Assembly (NCBI RefSeq): GCF_040183065.1
Contig: NC_091125.1
Span: forward strand, 129,177,121 to 129,241,120
DNA: 64,000 nucleotides
Reading direction: 5' to 3'
From: Periplaneta americana
Lineage: Eukaryota > Arthropoda > Insecta > Blattodea > Blattidae
Position numbers and translations under genes: made by a program. The notes under the pieces are model-generated. The model did no database searches. It was not told the origin of the DNA and saw only the letters and a program-made list of their open reading frames with translations. Below, piece after piece: positions 48,641 through 55,044 of the stretch. Positions within the stretch are counted from its first letter, which is position 1, and every line of letters starts with the position of its first letter.

Positions 48641-50033
48641 GCTATCTGCGCAGCTTCAGAAAAAGTTTCAACGGGTCTGTATCAGTTGCGCGGAAAGAGA
48701 TTAAACTTCATTGATTGCGCTCGAACCCCTTGAAAGTGAACACATCAATTGCGAGTGGGTCCTCTAGTTACGTATAAACAAATCAGTTGTTCGTGAACTT
48801 TCTTACTAGTGTGTAGAAAACTTAACTCGCCTTATAAGGAAAACGCAGAAATTGAGTAATGGCTCCAATGGTGTTTGGTTTAGCACTTCTAGATCCTGCA
48901 CAGGTCGGAAATGCTTTTGTTGAAGATTTGATTAACATCCAACCGGTAGATCATAATTTGACGAACTTCGTCGATAATTTTGTAACAAACTTAATACAAC
49001 TTGAAATATTATTTCTTCCCGAGATTTTGTCTTCAAATTCAAATATTTCTGAAAAAATTACAAAGACACGACAGGCGTTTCATAAAGTTATTCTCCTAAT
49101 TTTAACAGTGCACCATACATATTCACGAATTTGTTAATGCTGTCAGTCAAACACAAACGAGTGTATATTTATTAAAACGAATGGCAGAGACAAAGTTCCT
49201 AGGGTCAATTCTGCAAATAAAAAACACAAACAATACAATGAATAGCTTATTTCTCAATATGAATACAGGAATGTCAGTAGACAATATTTCCTCAAGAGTA
49301 TCTTTGTTATTACAAAAAGAAATAGCACATCTACCATGCATTGTGGGTCCCTATCACCACGGCATGGCGCGTCCTCAGATTGCGGATCGAGGAGACGGCC
49401 TCCAGATATGGAGGGTAGCTGCGAATATATTGAATAAGTAGTCGTGGACAGCCGATCAGGGGTGGTCCTCCAGCTTGGGGGTTGGGCGAAAGGCTAACAA
49501 CCCATCACCGTAAAAAACAGCTTGTTACGAAACCTCAAAATAAGCCTCGGAATGGGACTGATTCTCTGGCACGACCACAGCAAAGAAATAAGATTGGATT
49601 AATCTTGCTCAGGATAGGGACCCATGGCGGGCTTATGTGAAGGAGGCAATGAACCTGCGGGTTCCTTAAAAGCCAGTAAGTAAGTACATCTAACATTAAT
49701 GACAGTCTTCATGTACGACCAAGATAAGCAGTATTTTTAACCATACTTCTGTTGTTAGCATACTGCTGCATAAAGAGTCCTAAGTCCCTATAATGGGAAG
49801 GAACATGTGCTAGCTAACAAATTTGATTTGGGGGGGGGGGCGACATGTGCCTTGACTGCTGCCCCTTGAATACGCCCCTGTAACACTAAATGGTTTCTCA
49901 CCTGGAATGGACTCGATGTAGAAATCATCCTGTTGCCAATGTGGAACGTGTGCAAAGAACACACGGTATATGAAGTAAGCGCATAGCAGCGCCACCAGTA
50001 TGCAGAAGAGCACCCCCAGCACGATGATCACAA
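22062..50033 (-). CDS. Na+/K+-ATPase subunit beta, six-exon gene model lacking the N-terminal exon(s)
   Basis: Exons in transcript order are 50033-49902, 42802-42692, 39818-39655, 34054-33944, 26433-26265 and 22165-22062. They join without a frame break to about 263 residues plus a stop; family members are usually 300-320 residues, so roughly 50 N-terminal residues are missing. The beta subunit is a type II glycoprotein that chaperones the catalytic alpha subunit to the plasma membrane and tunes K+ affinity. Seen: one hydrophobic span (VIIVLGVLFCILVALL), an ectodomain with six cysteines in family order (SVEC, GKVC, WFPC, ATPC, WVSC, GVEC), the FGYHKATPCVFLRFNK block, potential N-glycosylation sites (NNS, NWT, NVT, NNT), GYFFPYNNTPNYLSPMVAV, and a C-terminus ending KFQLMID. 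Open frames, canonical splice sites and intact cysteines argue for a functional gene. It is divergent, so which insect paralog it is (nervana 1, 2 or 3 type or a beta-like protein) is left open. The introns are 2.9-7.5 kb and full of transposons. Confidence 0.92.
22211..22277 (+). repeat. (AAT)n microsatellite
   Basis: A trinucleotide run in the last intron of the beta-subunit gene, about 45 bp upstream (in gene sense) of the last acceptor. Confidence 0.95.
22536..23245 (+). mobile_element. Internally deleted mariner transposon
   Basis: A 710-bp element with perfect TIRs of about 29 bp (CGAGGGGGATCCAGGAAATA / inverse) and TA at each side. The transposase N-terminus from 22697 reads VRSVIRFLNARHLKPAEIYR and INVRKWCEMFNSR (HTH). 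A deletion then joins to a C-terminal frame at 22899-23129 with PYSPDLAPSDFHLF (third catalytic acid) and YDKCLNVGGDYVEK. The first two catalytic acids are gone, so it is non-autonomous. Confidence 0.93.
23168..23200 (+). repeat. (TA)n microsatellite
   Basis: A dinucleotide run inside the 3' part of the mariner. Confidence 0.9.
23377..23434 (+). repeat. (ATT)n microsatellite
   Basis: A trinucleotide run next to the LINE/mariner nest. Confidence 0.95.
23738..24652. mobile_element. Foldback/TIR element containing a LINE end
   Basis: Arms of about 100 bp (ATATAACAATTTTTGTGTTA...ATTACTCCAGAA) recur in inverse at 24560-24645. The LINE A 3' end at 24146-24446 was inserted between them. No transposase seen. 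Confidence 0.6.
24146..24446 (-). mobile_element. LINE family A 3' end
   Basis: The minus strand encodes GHVARMGESRNAYRVLVGRP, RPRRRWEDNIKMDLREMGYD and WINLAQDRDQWRAYVRAAMN. The 3' tail is (AAGT)n. An imperfect duplication GAAATTTT(T)CC flanks it. Confidence 0.85.
24656..25187 (+). repeat. Dispersed repeat, split by a MITE
   Basis: CTGAGGTTCTGGCTGATATG to GACAGTTGACTCAACAACAA matches 41159-41406 apart from the 24777-25025 insertion and small indels. Possibly a SINE with an (AAC)n tail, but no clear A or B box. Confidence 0.65.
24777..25025. mobile_element. 249-bp MITE, copy 1
   Basis: TIRs CGTCGTTGTTCCGGCAATAA and the inverse of TTATTGCAGGAATAACGACG are flanked by ATAT on both sides. The related uninterrupted locus at 41251 reads GGAATATGTAGC, so the insertion is visible by comparison. 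Confidence 0.8.
25571..25820. mobile_element. 250-bp MITE, copy 2
   Basis: The same family as 24777-25025, in the same orientation, again with ATAT on both sides. The interior is nearly collinear. Confidence 0.8.
26265..26433 (-). CDS. Na+/K+-ATPase beta, distal ectodomain exon
   Basis: An exon of 169 bp with acceptor cttcgcAG/ATGAAA and donor CCGATGG/GTGAGT. It encodes MKTIWVSCSGETPMD, the fifth conserved cysteine, then IGPVHYIPWQGFPGYFFPYN and NTPNYLSPMVAVSFERPMG. This is the strongest family match in the window (WVSCxGExP, GFPGYYxPYxN, YLSPxVAVxF). The first ATG is internal to the protein, not a start. It leaves one base for the last exon. Confidence 0.95.
26540..27130 (+). repeat. Purine-rich degenerate tandem repeat
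   Basis: About 600 bp of units around GAAAATATTAATGGAATGAA with variable length (roughly 25-40 bp). It lies just upstream (gene sense) of the 26265-26433 exon, in the adjoining intron. Confidence 0.8.
27267..27322 (+). repeat. (ATT)n microsatellite
   Basis: A trinucleotide run in an intron. Confidence 0.95.
27640..28025 (+). repeat. Imperfect tandem duplication of about 240 bp
   Basis: Blocks ACATTTCAAACTGAAAAATT...CTATAAAACATG...ATTTTAGTAAGT...TTTATTGTATTAGAG recur at 27650 and 27897 in the same order. Confidence 0.65.
28030..29200. other. No recognised gene
   Basis: Intronic sequence with no repeat or domain that I could identify. Confidence 0.35.
29208..29760 (+). mobile_element. Tc1/IS630-like transposase remnant
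   Basis: The frame QLSIRQRVFIVKTYWKTNSL then AFRKEFGVRNVPTRP is the N-terminal HTH region of this group. A deletion leads to FLRHHLKDRVYNNRPWSLSE in another frame, the usual C-terminal block (HLKDRVY..RP.SLEEL). Stops and frameshifts are present. Confidence 0.6.
29920..30741 (+). mobile_element. LINE (jockey-like) C-terminal fragment
   Basis: VKYLGIIFDNHLKWNQHINY is the post-catalytic segment of non-LTR reverse transcriptases. After a stop the long frame 30128-30553 continues (MYGIIGWGRLLKSN...). It ends in an (AAATA)n tail. 5'-truncated and broken. Confidence 0.75.
30742..30960 (-). mobile_element. LINE fragment, reverse orientation
   Basis: GYDVSHDRKSDLTNKLYKFQ and LMSGTIHRTLGKKTR...VMAVLMYGSENWAL match the reverse-transcriptase tail of LINE B-like elements. 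It abuts the A-rich tail of the preceding LINE. Confidence 0.7.
30965..32480. other. No recognised gene
   Basis: Intronic DNA. An open frame at 32128-32343 has no recognisable motif. Confidence 0.35.
32489..32573. repeat. Hairpin, arms of about 26 bp
   Basis: ATTCCACGCTTGTCTTGAA and TTCAAGATAAGCGTGGAAT are near-perfect inverses. Confidence 0.7.
32650..33178 (-). mobile_element. 529-bp TIR element, copy 2
   Basis: Termini CAGCGTATTCCGAATCTCAC and the inverse GTGAGATTCGGAATACGCTG, flanked by TAT (32647-32649 and 33179-33181). Same length as the copy at 1769-2297 and very similar to it in reverse. Several ACCGGT sites recur inside. Confidence 0.8.
33733..33801 (+). repeat. (ATT)n microsatellite
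   Basis: A trinucleotide run within 150 bp of an exon of the beta-subunit gene. Confidence 0.95.
33944..34054 (-). CDS. Na+/K+-ATPase beta, mid-ectodomain exon
   Basis: An exon of exactly 37 codons, phase 0 at both ends, acceptor ttttacAG/ATTGC and donor TCACTG/GTAAGC. It encodes IANWTPQFYSNVTELPPDMP and then ETLKLVISRQYKIYRSL. The INWxPxxY...LPxxMP pattern follows the LNK motif in beta subunits. NWT and NVT are candidate glycosylation sites. Confidence 0.92.
34251..34497 (-). mobile_element. 250-bp MITE (GAAGAGTCCACTGC family), copy 1
   Basis: The termini GAAGAGTCCACTGCAAGAAT and the inverse flank a conserved interior. Inverted relative to the copies at 38519 and 45716. Confidence 0.8.
34500..35180. 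other. No recognised gene
   Basis: Intronic DNA with no recognised element. Confidence 0.3.
35187..35223 (+). repeat. (AAT)n microsatellite
   Basis: A trinucleotide run in an intron. Confidence 0.95.
35501..35860 (+). repeat. (ATT)n microsatellite interrupted by a SINE
   Basis: Runs at 35501-35547 and 35804-35860 on either side of the SINE at 35548-35803. Confidence 0.9.
35548..35803 (-). mobile_element. tRNA-derived SINE, full length
   Basis: In reverse sense it begins GCCACCGGCGTGGCTCAGTC (A box) with B box GGTTCGATTCC, then a body ending CAGCGTCGTTAAAAAACCAA. It inserted into an (ATT)n tract. This is the reference copy for the fragments at 11-153 and 41720-41809. Confidence 0.88.
36081..36380 (-). 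mobile_element. tRNA-derived SINE with TSD
   Basis: In reverse sense it begins GGGTGGCCGGGTAGCTCAGT, with B box GGTTCGATCCC, and ends in an AAAGGTAAAAGG-type tail. AATGGAATTGTAA is duplicated at 36068-36080 and 36381-36393. Confidence 0.9.
36400..37690. other. No recognised gene
   Basis: Intronic AT-rich DNA. Several ATTCGAAT-like motifs are present but no defined element was recognised. Confidence 0.3.
38098..38251 (-). mobile_element. tRNA-derived SINE (tRNA-like head)
   Basis: In reverse sense TGTGGCTTAGTGGATAGAGC supplies the A box and GGGTTCAAATCCCGG a perfect B-box arm. The head looks like a tRNA, but no complete acceptor stem closes, and a non-tRNA body follows (CTCCGTTCCACTCATCC). 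Confidence 0.7.
38519..38771 (+). mobile_element. 250-bp MITE (GAAGAGTCCACTGC family), copy 2
   Basis: TIRs GAAGAGTCCACTGCAAGAAT and inverse. Inserted in the GTGTAAATAA array. Confidence 0.8.
38979..39212 (+). mobile_element. MITE (CAGGGGAAAA family), copy 1
   Basis: The termini GAAGAATACAGGGGAAAA and TTTTCCCCTGTGCTCTTC are near-inverse. Collinear with 55213-55458. Inserted in the same tandem array as its neighbour. Confidence 0.7.
39655..39818 (-). CDS. Na+/K+-ATPase beta, exon with the first two disulfide pairs
   Basis: An exon of 164 bp with acceptor gttacAG/CTTAC and donor AACAAG/GTATAT. It carries four of the six conserved ectodomain cysteines: VEC and KVC (first pair by family analogy), then WFPC and ATPC (second pair). 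NNS is a possible N-glycosylation site. The family signature FGYHKATPCVFLRFNK is intact. It ends in phase 0. Confidence 0.95.
40450..40970 (-). mobile_element. LINE (R2-like) C-terminal endonuclease fragment
   Basis: An open frame of 153 codons (40450-40911). STRRADIIIIDRQKDKGVIL DPTIRFE has the spacing of a PD-(D/E)xK-like core (AD ... DPTIRFE), and GARGTIPRETLNQLKQYKIS follows. Such a domain ends R2-clade non-LTR elements, and I recall similar insect ORFs annotated as retrotransposon-derived. It is 5'-truncated, with no reverse transcriptase. It could alternatively be a domesticated fragment. Confidence 0.55.
41159..41406 (+). repeat. Dispersed repeat, uninterrupted copy
   Basis: The same family as 24656-25187 without the MITE, ending GACAGTTGACTAAACAACAA. 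Confidence 0.65.
41720..41809 (-). mobile_element. SINE 3' fragment
   Basis: ACGACGCTGTATCAAGTAGC...GATGGTATTTGGC matches the 3' body of the SINE at 35548-35803. Confidence 0.7.
41866..42085. mobile_element. Foldback MITE, about 220 bp
   Basis: The arms begin AAGGCTGGTCCACAATAAAC and end in the inverse TTTCCAGCCTTTA. The inner arms (AATGTATTTAAATG...CATTCACAATTAAC) pair for about 100 bp. Confidence 0.75.
42692..42802 (-). CDS. Na+/K+-ATPase beta, membrane-proximal ectodomain exon
   Basis: An exon of 111 bp with acceptor tttgtAG/GTCTG and donor GAGAG/GTACTG. It encodes LRYGPPDKDGEDTLIHFSIS then PDRYLGWTKVMEEATR, corresponding to the GLxFRP...STLI region that follows the membrane span in beta subunits. 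It starts and ends in phase 1, matching both neighbours. Confidence 0.9.
43084..43587 (+). mobile_element. LINE (jockey-like) 3' fragment
   Basis: CQYIFSLKIFLVCNRENF, SINTRQK and, after frameshifts, KGVRYMAVKIFNSLPIDIKN then LKKYLISHVFYSVGEF are the far C-terminus of such reverse-transcriptase ORFs. The (AATAC)n tail is split by a Tigger-like element and resumes at 44425. Confidence 0.8.
43588..44422 (+). mobile_element. pogo/Tigger-like transposon, defective
   Basis: TIRs CAGTAGAACCCCGATTATCC and the inverse of GGATAATAGAGGTTCTACTG between TA dinucleotides. A broken CENP-B-type HTH start follows (MSSRSAKRIHVVLSIEE, then after a frameshift IIEWFRKRGTVVHLTSEYKV). The catalytic domain is missing and a reverse-oriented LINE fragment sits inside. 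Confidence 0.85.
43955..44255 (-). mobile_element. LINE B fragment inside the Tigger-like element
   Basis: On the minus strand it matches 54250-54540 (shared ATGCTGAAACTGATCAGG, GCCACTGGCTGA-type and AGACTAAGAGGAAGGCAG). Degenerate. Confidence 0.6.
44430..45345. other. No recognised gene
   Basis: Intronic DNA with no recognised element. Confidence 0.3.
45494..46462. mobile_element. hAT-type non-autonomous element, 969 bp
   Basis: The termini TAGAGATGAACAA and TTGTTCATCTCTA are perfect inverses flanked by the 8-bp duplication GTAGCAGT (45486-45493 and 46463-46470). GAGACTCGAA-rich subterminal sequence. No transposase. Confidence 0.88.
45716..45962 (+). mobile_element. 250-bp MITE (GAAGAGTCCACTGC family), copy 3
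   Basis: Nested in the hAT at 45494-46462. The interior is collinear with 38519-38771. Confidence 0.85.
46512..46552 (+). repeat. (TA)n/(CATA)n microsatellite
   Basis: A dinucleotide run. Confidence 0.9.
46807..46878 (+). repeat. (AAT)n/(ATT)n palindromic microsatellite
   Basis: An AAT run turns into an ATT run at about 46858, giving a potential hairpin. Confidence 0.9.
46886..47508. mobile_element. hAT-like non-autonomous element
   Basis: The termini TAGAGACGAGAATTTC and GAGATTCTCGTCTCTA are inverse. Many AAATATGCAT-type motifs inside. The 8-bp flanks (GTTGTAAC / TAACAATA) do not match, so superfamily assignment rests on the ends. Confidence 0.5.
47698..47753 (+). repeat. (TA)n microsatellite
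   Basis: A dinucleotide run at the 3' end of the neighbouring reverse SINE. Confidence 0.95.
47758..47952 (-). mobile_element. tRNA-derived SINE
   Basis: In reverse sense GCCGGCCCGGATGGCTCAAG (A box) and GGGTTCGAGTCCCGCC (B box), then a short body ending at the (TA)n tail. Confidence 0.78.
47955..48540. other. No recognised gene
   Basis: Intronic DNA, nothing recognised. Confidence 0.3.
48556..48640 (+). repeat. (TTTA)n microsatellite
   Basis: A long tetranucleotide run. Confidence 0.95.
48790..49180 (+). pseudogene. MULE-type transposase remnant
   Basis: MVFGLALLDPAQVGNAFVED and NLTNFVDNFVTNLI resemble the LALVPxxxVxxAFExL ... LxDYFExTWIG region of MULE transposases. After a frameshift HIHEFVNAVSQTQTSVYLLK resembles the following NIYxFVxxLxxIQxxxYIxxR segment. 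The catalytic acids are not visible and the frame is broken. Confidence 0.5.
49334..49685 (+). mobile_element. LINE A 5'-UTR/3'-end deletion derivative with TSD
   Basis: 352 bp. The left 250 bp (CAGATATGGAGGGTAGCTGC...TGGGACTGATTCTCTGGCAC) looks like the 5' leader of the LINE A type. It is joined directly to the LINE A 3' end (TGGATTAATCTTGCTCAGGA...TTCCTTAAAAGCC) with an (AAGT)n tail. ACATCTA is duplicated at 49327-49333 and 49686-49692, so the deleted form itself was mobilised. Confidence 0.75.
49902..50033 (-). CDS. Na+/K+-ATPase beta, transmembrane exon
   Basis: The first recognisable coding exon, 132 bp, enters in phase 1 with two bases completing a codon. The acceptor reads tttcAG/TTGTG and the donor CCAG/GTGAGA. 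It encodes a hydrophobic segment of about 20 residues (VIIVLGVLFCILVALLCAYF), then IYRVFFAHVPHWQQDDFYIE and the SIPG turn that in this family precedes GLRF/GLRY. The last base (G) joins GT of the next exon to make the glycine of PGLRYGPP. The phase implies at least one upstream coding exon. Confidence 0.9.
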
Positions 50034-50253
50034 CTGAAACAAGACAATAGCGAAATAATAATGTCCATGAAACTTCGTAAGCGACGATAAAATTTAAGAG
50101 CTTCACTCATGTCATGGGTAAATAATTTTTTTTTTCTAAATTTTTACAGAAAACGATAGTCAAAATATTCTTAAAAACCTATTAATTACCCTTCTAAACT
50201 CATATTCCATTAATTTAAAATATAATACACAATTGAACAATTGTACAAATATA

Positions 50254-50255
<2 letters not shown>

Positions 50256-50335
<80 letters not shown>
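50256..50335 (+). repeat. (ATT)n microsatellite
   Basis: A trinucleotide run 220 bp upstream (gene sense) of the transmembrane exon. Confidence 0.95.
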
Positions 50336-50336
<1 letters not shown>

Positions 50337-50337
50337 C

Positions 50338-50620
50338 ACGAGGTGCGTTCAAGTACTAATGTCTTCTAATTTTTTTTCTCAGGACTAGGAGTAGGTAGAA
50401 ACATGTGATAAAGCTTAAAAACACAGGCACACTTTGTGAACATGTAGTACACATGGCGGCACTGTACGACGCACAGAACTCGAGTGGTTGCAGCGAGAGT
50501 TAGATGTTTTCGATACTTCAAATGGCGACGTTCTCATTACAAGAACAGCGTGTCTGATCTGGGTTCTTTCTCCACTTGCGTGGCGTTGACTGAGACATGC
50601 GGTGATGGTGTCATACGGAT
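50338..50620 (+). mobile_element. Possible 5' end of a mariner-like element
   Basis: ACGAGGTGCGTTCAAGTACT resembles a mariner-type terminus, followed by leader-like sequence and ATGGCGACGTTCTCATTACA. No matching 3' end was found. Confidence 0.35.
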
Positions 50621-51308
50621 GTTCCTGTTTTATATTAAATATCGAATATTTCCAGATATAAACTGATATAGAGTTCTGACGATTTTTGCAATGATGTGCG
50701 TGATGAAGTGTTATGGTAATAAATGTAAAAAAATCCTTTTAACTCGGTGTTATTACGTCTGCTAGATCTGAAAATAACATGTTCGAAATCATAGACCTCC
50801 AACCGGTTACCCCTAATGTTTCGCAGGCTAGACAACACCAGACGCATTTCATCATACAGAAAGACTGACATTTTCTAAGTACACAGACGGAGTAACAATT
50901 GAAGAAAATTTACTATGTGTAATTAAAAAAATGTATTCAGTCTATAATTGATTGGGTACTTTAATACACTTATCTTCATAACTAATATATAAAAGAACAA
51001 AATGGACACCGGTAACAACAAAGAAAATAAGTGTAATGCATAATATGGAATCTTGTGTGTAAAGAAATGCAAAAAGAGAATAAATTACGATTGCTTACTA
51101 AATAGAAGAGCAAATAAGTACATAGGTAGATTCTGTTGTAACGTTTACACTTTAAACTGAAAATGTATACCTTTAAAATAGTACTAGTTAATATATAATG
51201 AATTTTAATTACTCTAAGCAGATGCATTATTATTTCATTAATAAATCACTTTTAAAAAGATGGAGTGTTATTAACAAAAAGAAAAGTACTCTCAAGCTGT
51301 AATGCTTG

Positions 51309-51424
51309 TAGAGACCCAGAAACAAAATTTGGGCCAAGTTCCAAATATAACATACTGCGAATGCTAAGTAATACCTGGAACTTGGGAAAATTCAGGTGGT
51401 CCAAATTTTGTTTCTGGGTTTGTA
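51309..51424. mobile_element. Hairpin MITE, about 115 bp
   Basis: ACCCAGAAACAAAATTTGG and CCAAATTTTGTTTCTGGGT are perfect inverses. The inner AAGTTCCA/TGGAACTT also pairs. Confidence 0.75.
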
Positions 51425-51473
51425 CTTCTATTATGCATGTTGTTGCTCTTGAAGATACCCAACTGTAATACCT

Positions 51474-51650
51474 GGATGAATGAATGAACCATTGAATTAA
51501 TCAATGAATGAATGAACCAATCAGTAATTGAATCAATCAGCCAATGAATCAATTCATGAATCTATAAATGAGTGAATTAATGAATCGGTAGATGAATGAA
51601 TGAATCAATGAGTCGATGGATGGATCGATGGATGGATGGATGAATCGAAT
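51474..51650 (+). repeat. (TGAA)n/(GATG)n degenerate repeat
   Basis: A run of ATGAATGAA and GATGGATG-type units. Confidence 0.8.
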
Positions 51651-51904
51651 GTAGTGAGAGACGAAAAATTATCAATTAAATGGTAGGCCAACACGATGAT
51701 AATCGCGTCCTTGCAAGGGCTCTTGGAATTCCTGCATGGCTCACTGTGGTCTACCTTTGCTGTCCACCCACAAAGAGTGAGAAACAACTCGAGTATTTTT
51801 TTAAACCGAACACTGAAACACTGCGAGACGGAAGAGCTTTGCATACTGACTACAGCGCCAGGCGTTCAATAGCAATAGGGCTATATAATTTCTATTTTTC
51901 GTAA

Positions 51905-52655
51905 CCGGTTGTGCACGACTCTAATCCGTACATAAGTAAGCAACTCATCTCACTCCCACCTCCTGGGGGATATGCCTAATGGAACACTTTTAATCTAAAT
52001 GCATTAGAACTTTCGTACGTTGCTTGTACATATACGCAAGCACGCATCAGTCACACACTATCTTGTAAGGTCTCACAATTGGTGTCATTTCGATAAATAG
52101 GTGAAGAAGAATAATTTTATAATGCTCGCATCTGAGAAGAAAGGGAAAGCAGGGCGATTGCATGCAGCCGGCCGGCCGGCATGATGCTGATGACACAGTT
52201 AAATAAAACGAGTGTGGAAAGTTGCCAGTCGCTGTAGTGGGCAGCGGAGGCATTGAAGTCAGCGTCGCGAATAGCACGCGCCTGATCACATCTGCACCTC
52301 AACTGTTTGTTGTCTTTTCTTGTCGCGAAACTATTAACACTATACAGAATGGAAGTGAGATAATCCTGCAGATTGAAAGGGACGATAGTATACTCTTATA
52401 AGAATTGAAAACCTATATTACGTTTTGTGGTTAAATGCAAGGTTAATTAGAAAATTAAGTTGAAAGTTCCAGCAGTCTGGCAACATCCCCGCTAACACAC
52501 CGTTTCTCTCATCTCGTAATACAGATGTAAGAGGTCAACGAACTCAGGTCTGTCTCCCTATGTGAACTACCTCCCACCTCGCTCTCTGCCTATAATGTTG
52601 CAAGCTATTCACATTGGCCAGTGGCTTATAAATTAAATTTACACGAAAACCAGAG
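51905..52655. other. No recognised gene; GC-richer patch
   Basis: 52140-52320 is richer in GC and CpG (GCCGGCCGGCCGGC) than its surroundings. It could be a promoter or 5' exon region for the minus-strand beta-subunit gene, but no coding match or initiator was recognised. Confidence 0.25.
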
Positions 52656-52666
52656 AGATAAATGAC

Positions 52667-53362
52667 TAGAGCTAGGATTTTGATGATCTATAAATCATGA
52701 AAAGATGTCCTAAAAACAATGCATTTATGAACTAAAAAACCTTTTAAAAATGCCCTTAAAATGTCCTAAAATTTGATCTTACATAATTGGCTTAGTAGGA
52801 ATATTAATATTCAGACTAGTAATTAAATTAAATTCTAGTACCAACATTCTAGTTTATTTAATTTTACATAATTTTTTCTAAGTAGTACACTTTAATTAAT
52901 TATTTTACCTGATGTAGTTCCATGTAGTCCATCACAAGGCCACTCTTATCCGGAACTAGCAGGTGTAGAGGAGTCTATATTGAAGGGGTGGTTGGACTGA
53001 TCCATTACATGGGGGTGTACTACGTTAAAATGGCAATATTTATGTAGAAAAAAATTAAAATAATATACAATATAATGGGTATTAATTGAAAAAATATGTA
53101 GAGAAAATATCGAAGGAAATAAATAATATATTACATTAATAATGGGAATTTATGGCCAAAATTAAATGAAAATACCCAAAAAATGACCGAATAAAACAAA
53201 AAATGCTCTTATGAGTTGTAAGTACTAAAACATGCAAAAAAATTATCTAACAAATATGTTTTAAAACACTCCGTTTATCACATAACATATAAATACTAAA
53301 GCAGCAATGTTTCTGGCTTACTAGAAAAAAAAAGATGCAATTTCATCAAAATCCTAGCCCTA
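52667..53362. mobile_element. hAT-type non-autonomous element, 696 bp
   Basis: The termini TAGAGCTAGGATTTTGATGA and TCATCAAAATCCTAGCCCTA are near-perfect inverses, flanked by the 8-bp duplication TAAATGAC (52659-52666 and 53363-53370). No ORF. Confidence 0.85.
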
Positions 53363-53395
53363 TAAATGACTTTATTAGATTTTATATCCACAAAA

Positions 53396-53525
53396 TAGAT
53401 TTGAGGAAGGTGGGATATGATGATAGAGACTGGATTAATCTTGCGCAGGATAGGGACCGATGGCGGGCTTATGTGAGGGCGGCAATGAACCTGCTGTTTC
53501 CTTAAAAGCCATTTGTAAGTAAGTA
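53396..53525 (+). mobile_element. LINE family A, extreme 3' end
   Basis: DLRKVGYDDRDWINLAQDRD and RWRAYVRAAMN, then CCTTAAAAGCC and an (AAGT)n tail. Confidence 0.8.
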
Positions 53526-54116
53526 ACAACATAAGCTATTCGCTCTGAAAATCTGCAGGGTAATTTCACTTCTACTCCGAATAAAGCAATCTACAAGAAA
53601 CTTCACTGACATCATATCACTAATGAACATTAATATGTAATATTAATAATATTTCTATCTCATCAAACACAGAAAAATAACCGCAAATAACTACACGACC
53701 GACGCGACGTGGGGATAACGAAAAATAGAAGGGAGACTAATTCGAGCCTCTTTCCTTTTTCTTAGAGGATTAACAGTCACTAGTCATAAGGTTCTATTGT
53801 TACTGTGATTTAGTGAAAGTGCTCAGAAGGAATTAACCTACATCCTGCGTTGATTTTCATAAACGACGAGATATACCTGCCTGAACATCGTTTTTGTCCA
53901 TCAAAAATTTTACTTAAACTCTCTTGTATTTTATTATTTATATTGAAAAAGCAAATAAGACCTGTGGTACAAAACAAAATGTTCTGGAATTATGGACCAC
54001 CATAAAATAGTAACTTTTTTTGGAAACTTTTTGATACCTTTAAATGATAATGATTTTGAATATTTTAAATTTTAATCTAATATTGTAGCAAAGTACTTTT
54101 TTAAGTATCTCTCATA

Positions 54117-54545
54117 AGACTAAGCTCTTCTGTGGACTTCTGGAAAAAGAACTGAGGAAGAGTAGTGAAGTGTTTTGTGTAGACACTTTTTGGGGTAAAA
54201 TCATGGACATGCGACGAAGTGAAAAGAAACAACGAGAAGCATTTGAAATGTGGATATGGAGAGGAATGGAGCGTGTGTAATGGATAGACAGAATAAGAAA
54301 TGAAGCTATGCTGGAAAGAGTGGGTGAAAAGAGAATAATGCTGAAACTGATCAGGTAGAGAAAAAGGAATTGGTTGGGCCACTGGCTGAGAAGAAACTGC
54401 CTACTGAAGAATACACTGGAAGGAATTATGAACGGGAGAAAAGTTCGGGGCAGAAGAAGATATTAGATTATAGACAACATTAAGATACATGGTTCGTAGG
54501 CAGAGACTAAGAGGAAGGCAGGGTAAAAACTGGATGGATGGATGA
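54117..54545 (+). mobile_element. LINE B 3' fragment
   Basis: The longest of the three related copies (also 1456 and, reverse, 43955). The translation has broken frames resembling RLRWxGH...RRNCLLKNTLEGI and GRRRYxxIDNIK. The tail is GGATGGATGGATGAA. Confidence 0.65.
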
Positions 54546-54586
54546 ATCCGAAAGGAATGTCATAGGCCTATCCTTAATGCATTTTA

Positions 54587-55044
54587 TGCTCGACCATGCC
54601 GAAATGTAGTAATTATACACCTGGTAGTAGCCCTTTAATGGAACTCATTAAAGTATACATATTCATTAAAGTTCAGGTGTTCCACCAATCAGAAAATACC
54701 ATTGTAGCAATATGAAAGCGCAAGTATCGATTATTCTCGGATATGCAATCGAAAGACAACAATAAATCAATAAATCACCTATATTTGAAATAAACTCAGT
54801 TCTGTTACTATAATAATTAGCGTTAATTGTAAATAATATTCAAATAAATTCAATTTGTCATCTCGTTTTTCAATGTCAAGGTCAATGTCGACATCTGTTT
54901 CTCGGAAAAAATCATACTTTCGCGTCTACGCACATCTCACAATTTACGAGGTATTGCACAAGGTCAGTTCCGCTCCTCAGTCAGATAAGAATAACATGAA
55001 TACTTATGAATAATTTCAAGTTAGAAATATGGTCGAGCATAAAA
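54587..55044. mobile_element. TIR/foldback element
   Basis: TTTTATGCTCGACCAT and ATGGTCGAGCATAAAA are inverse ends about 450 bp apart. A second hairpin with arms TATAATGGTAATTAAGACGC lies just beyond, at 55062-55157. Confidence 0.55.

Noticed and set aside
52047-52302. Minus-strand ORFs in a GC-richer patch as the missing beta-subunit first exon
   Set aside because: Neither frame has the cytoplasmic motif expected before the membrane span, nor a donor in the needed phase that gives a family match.
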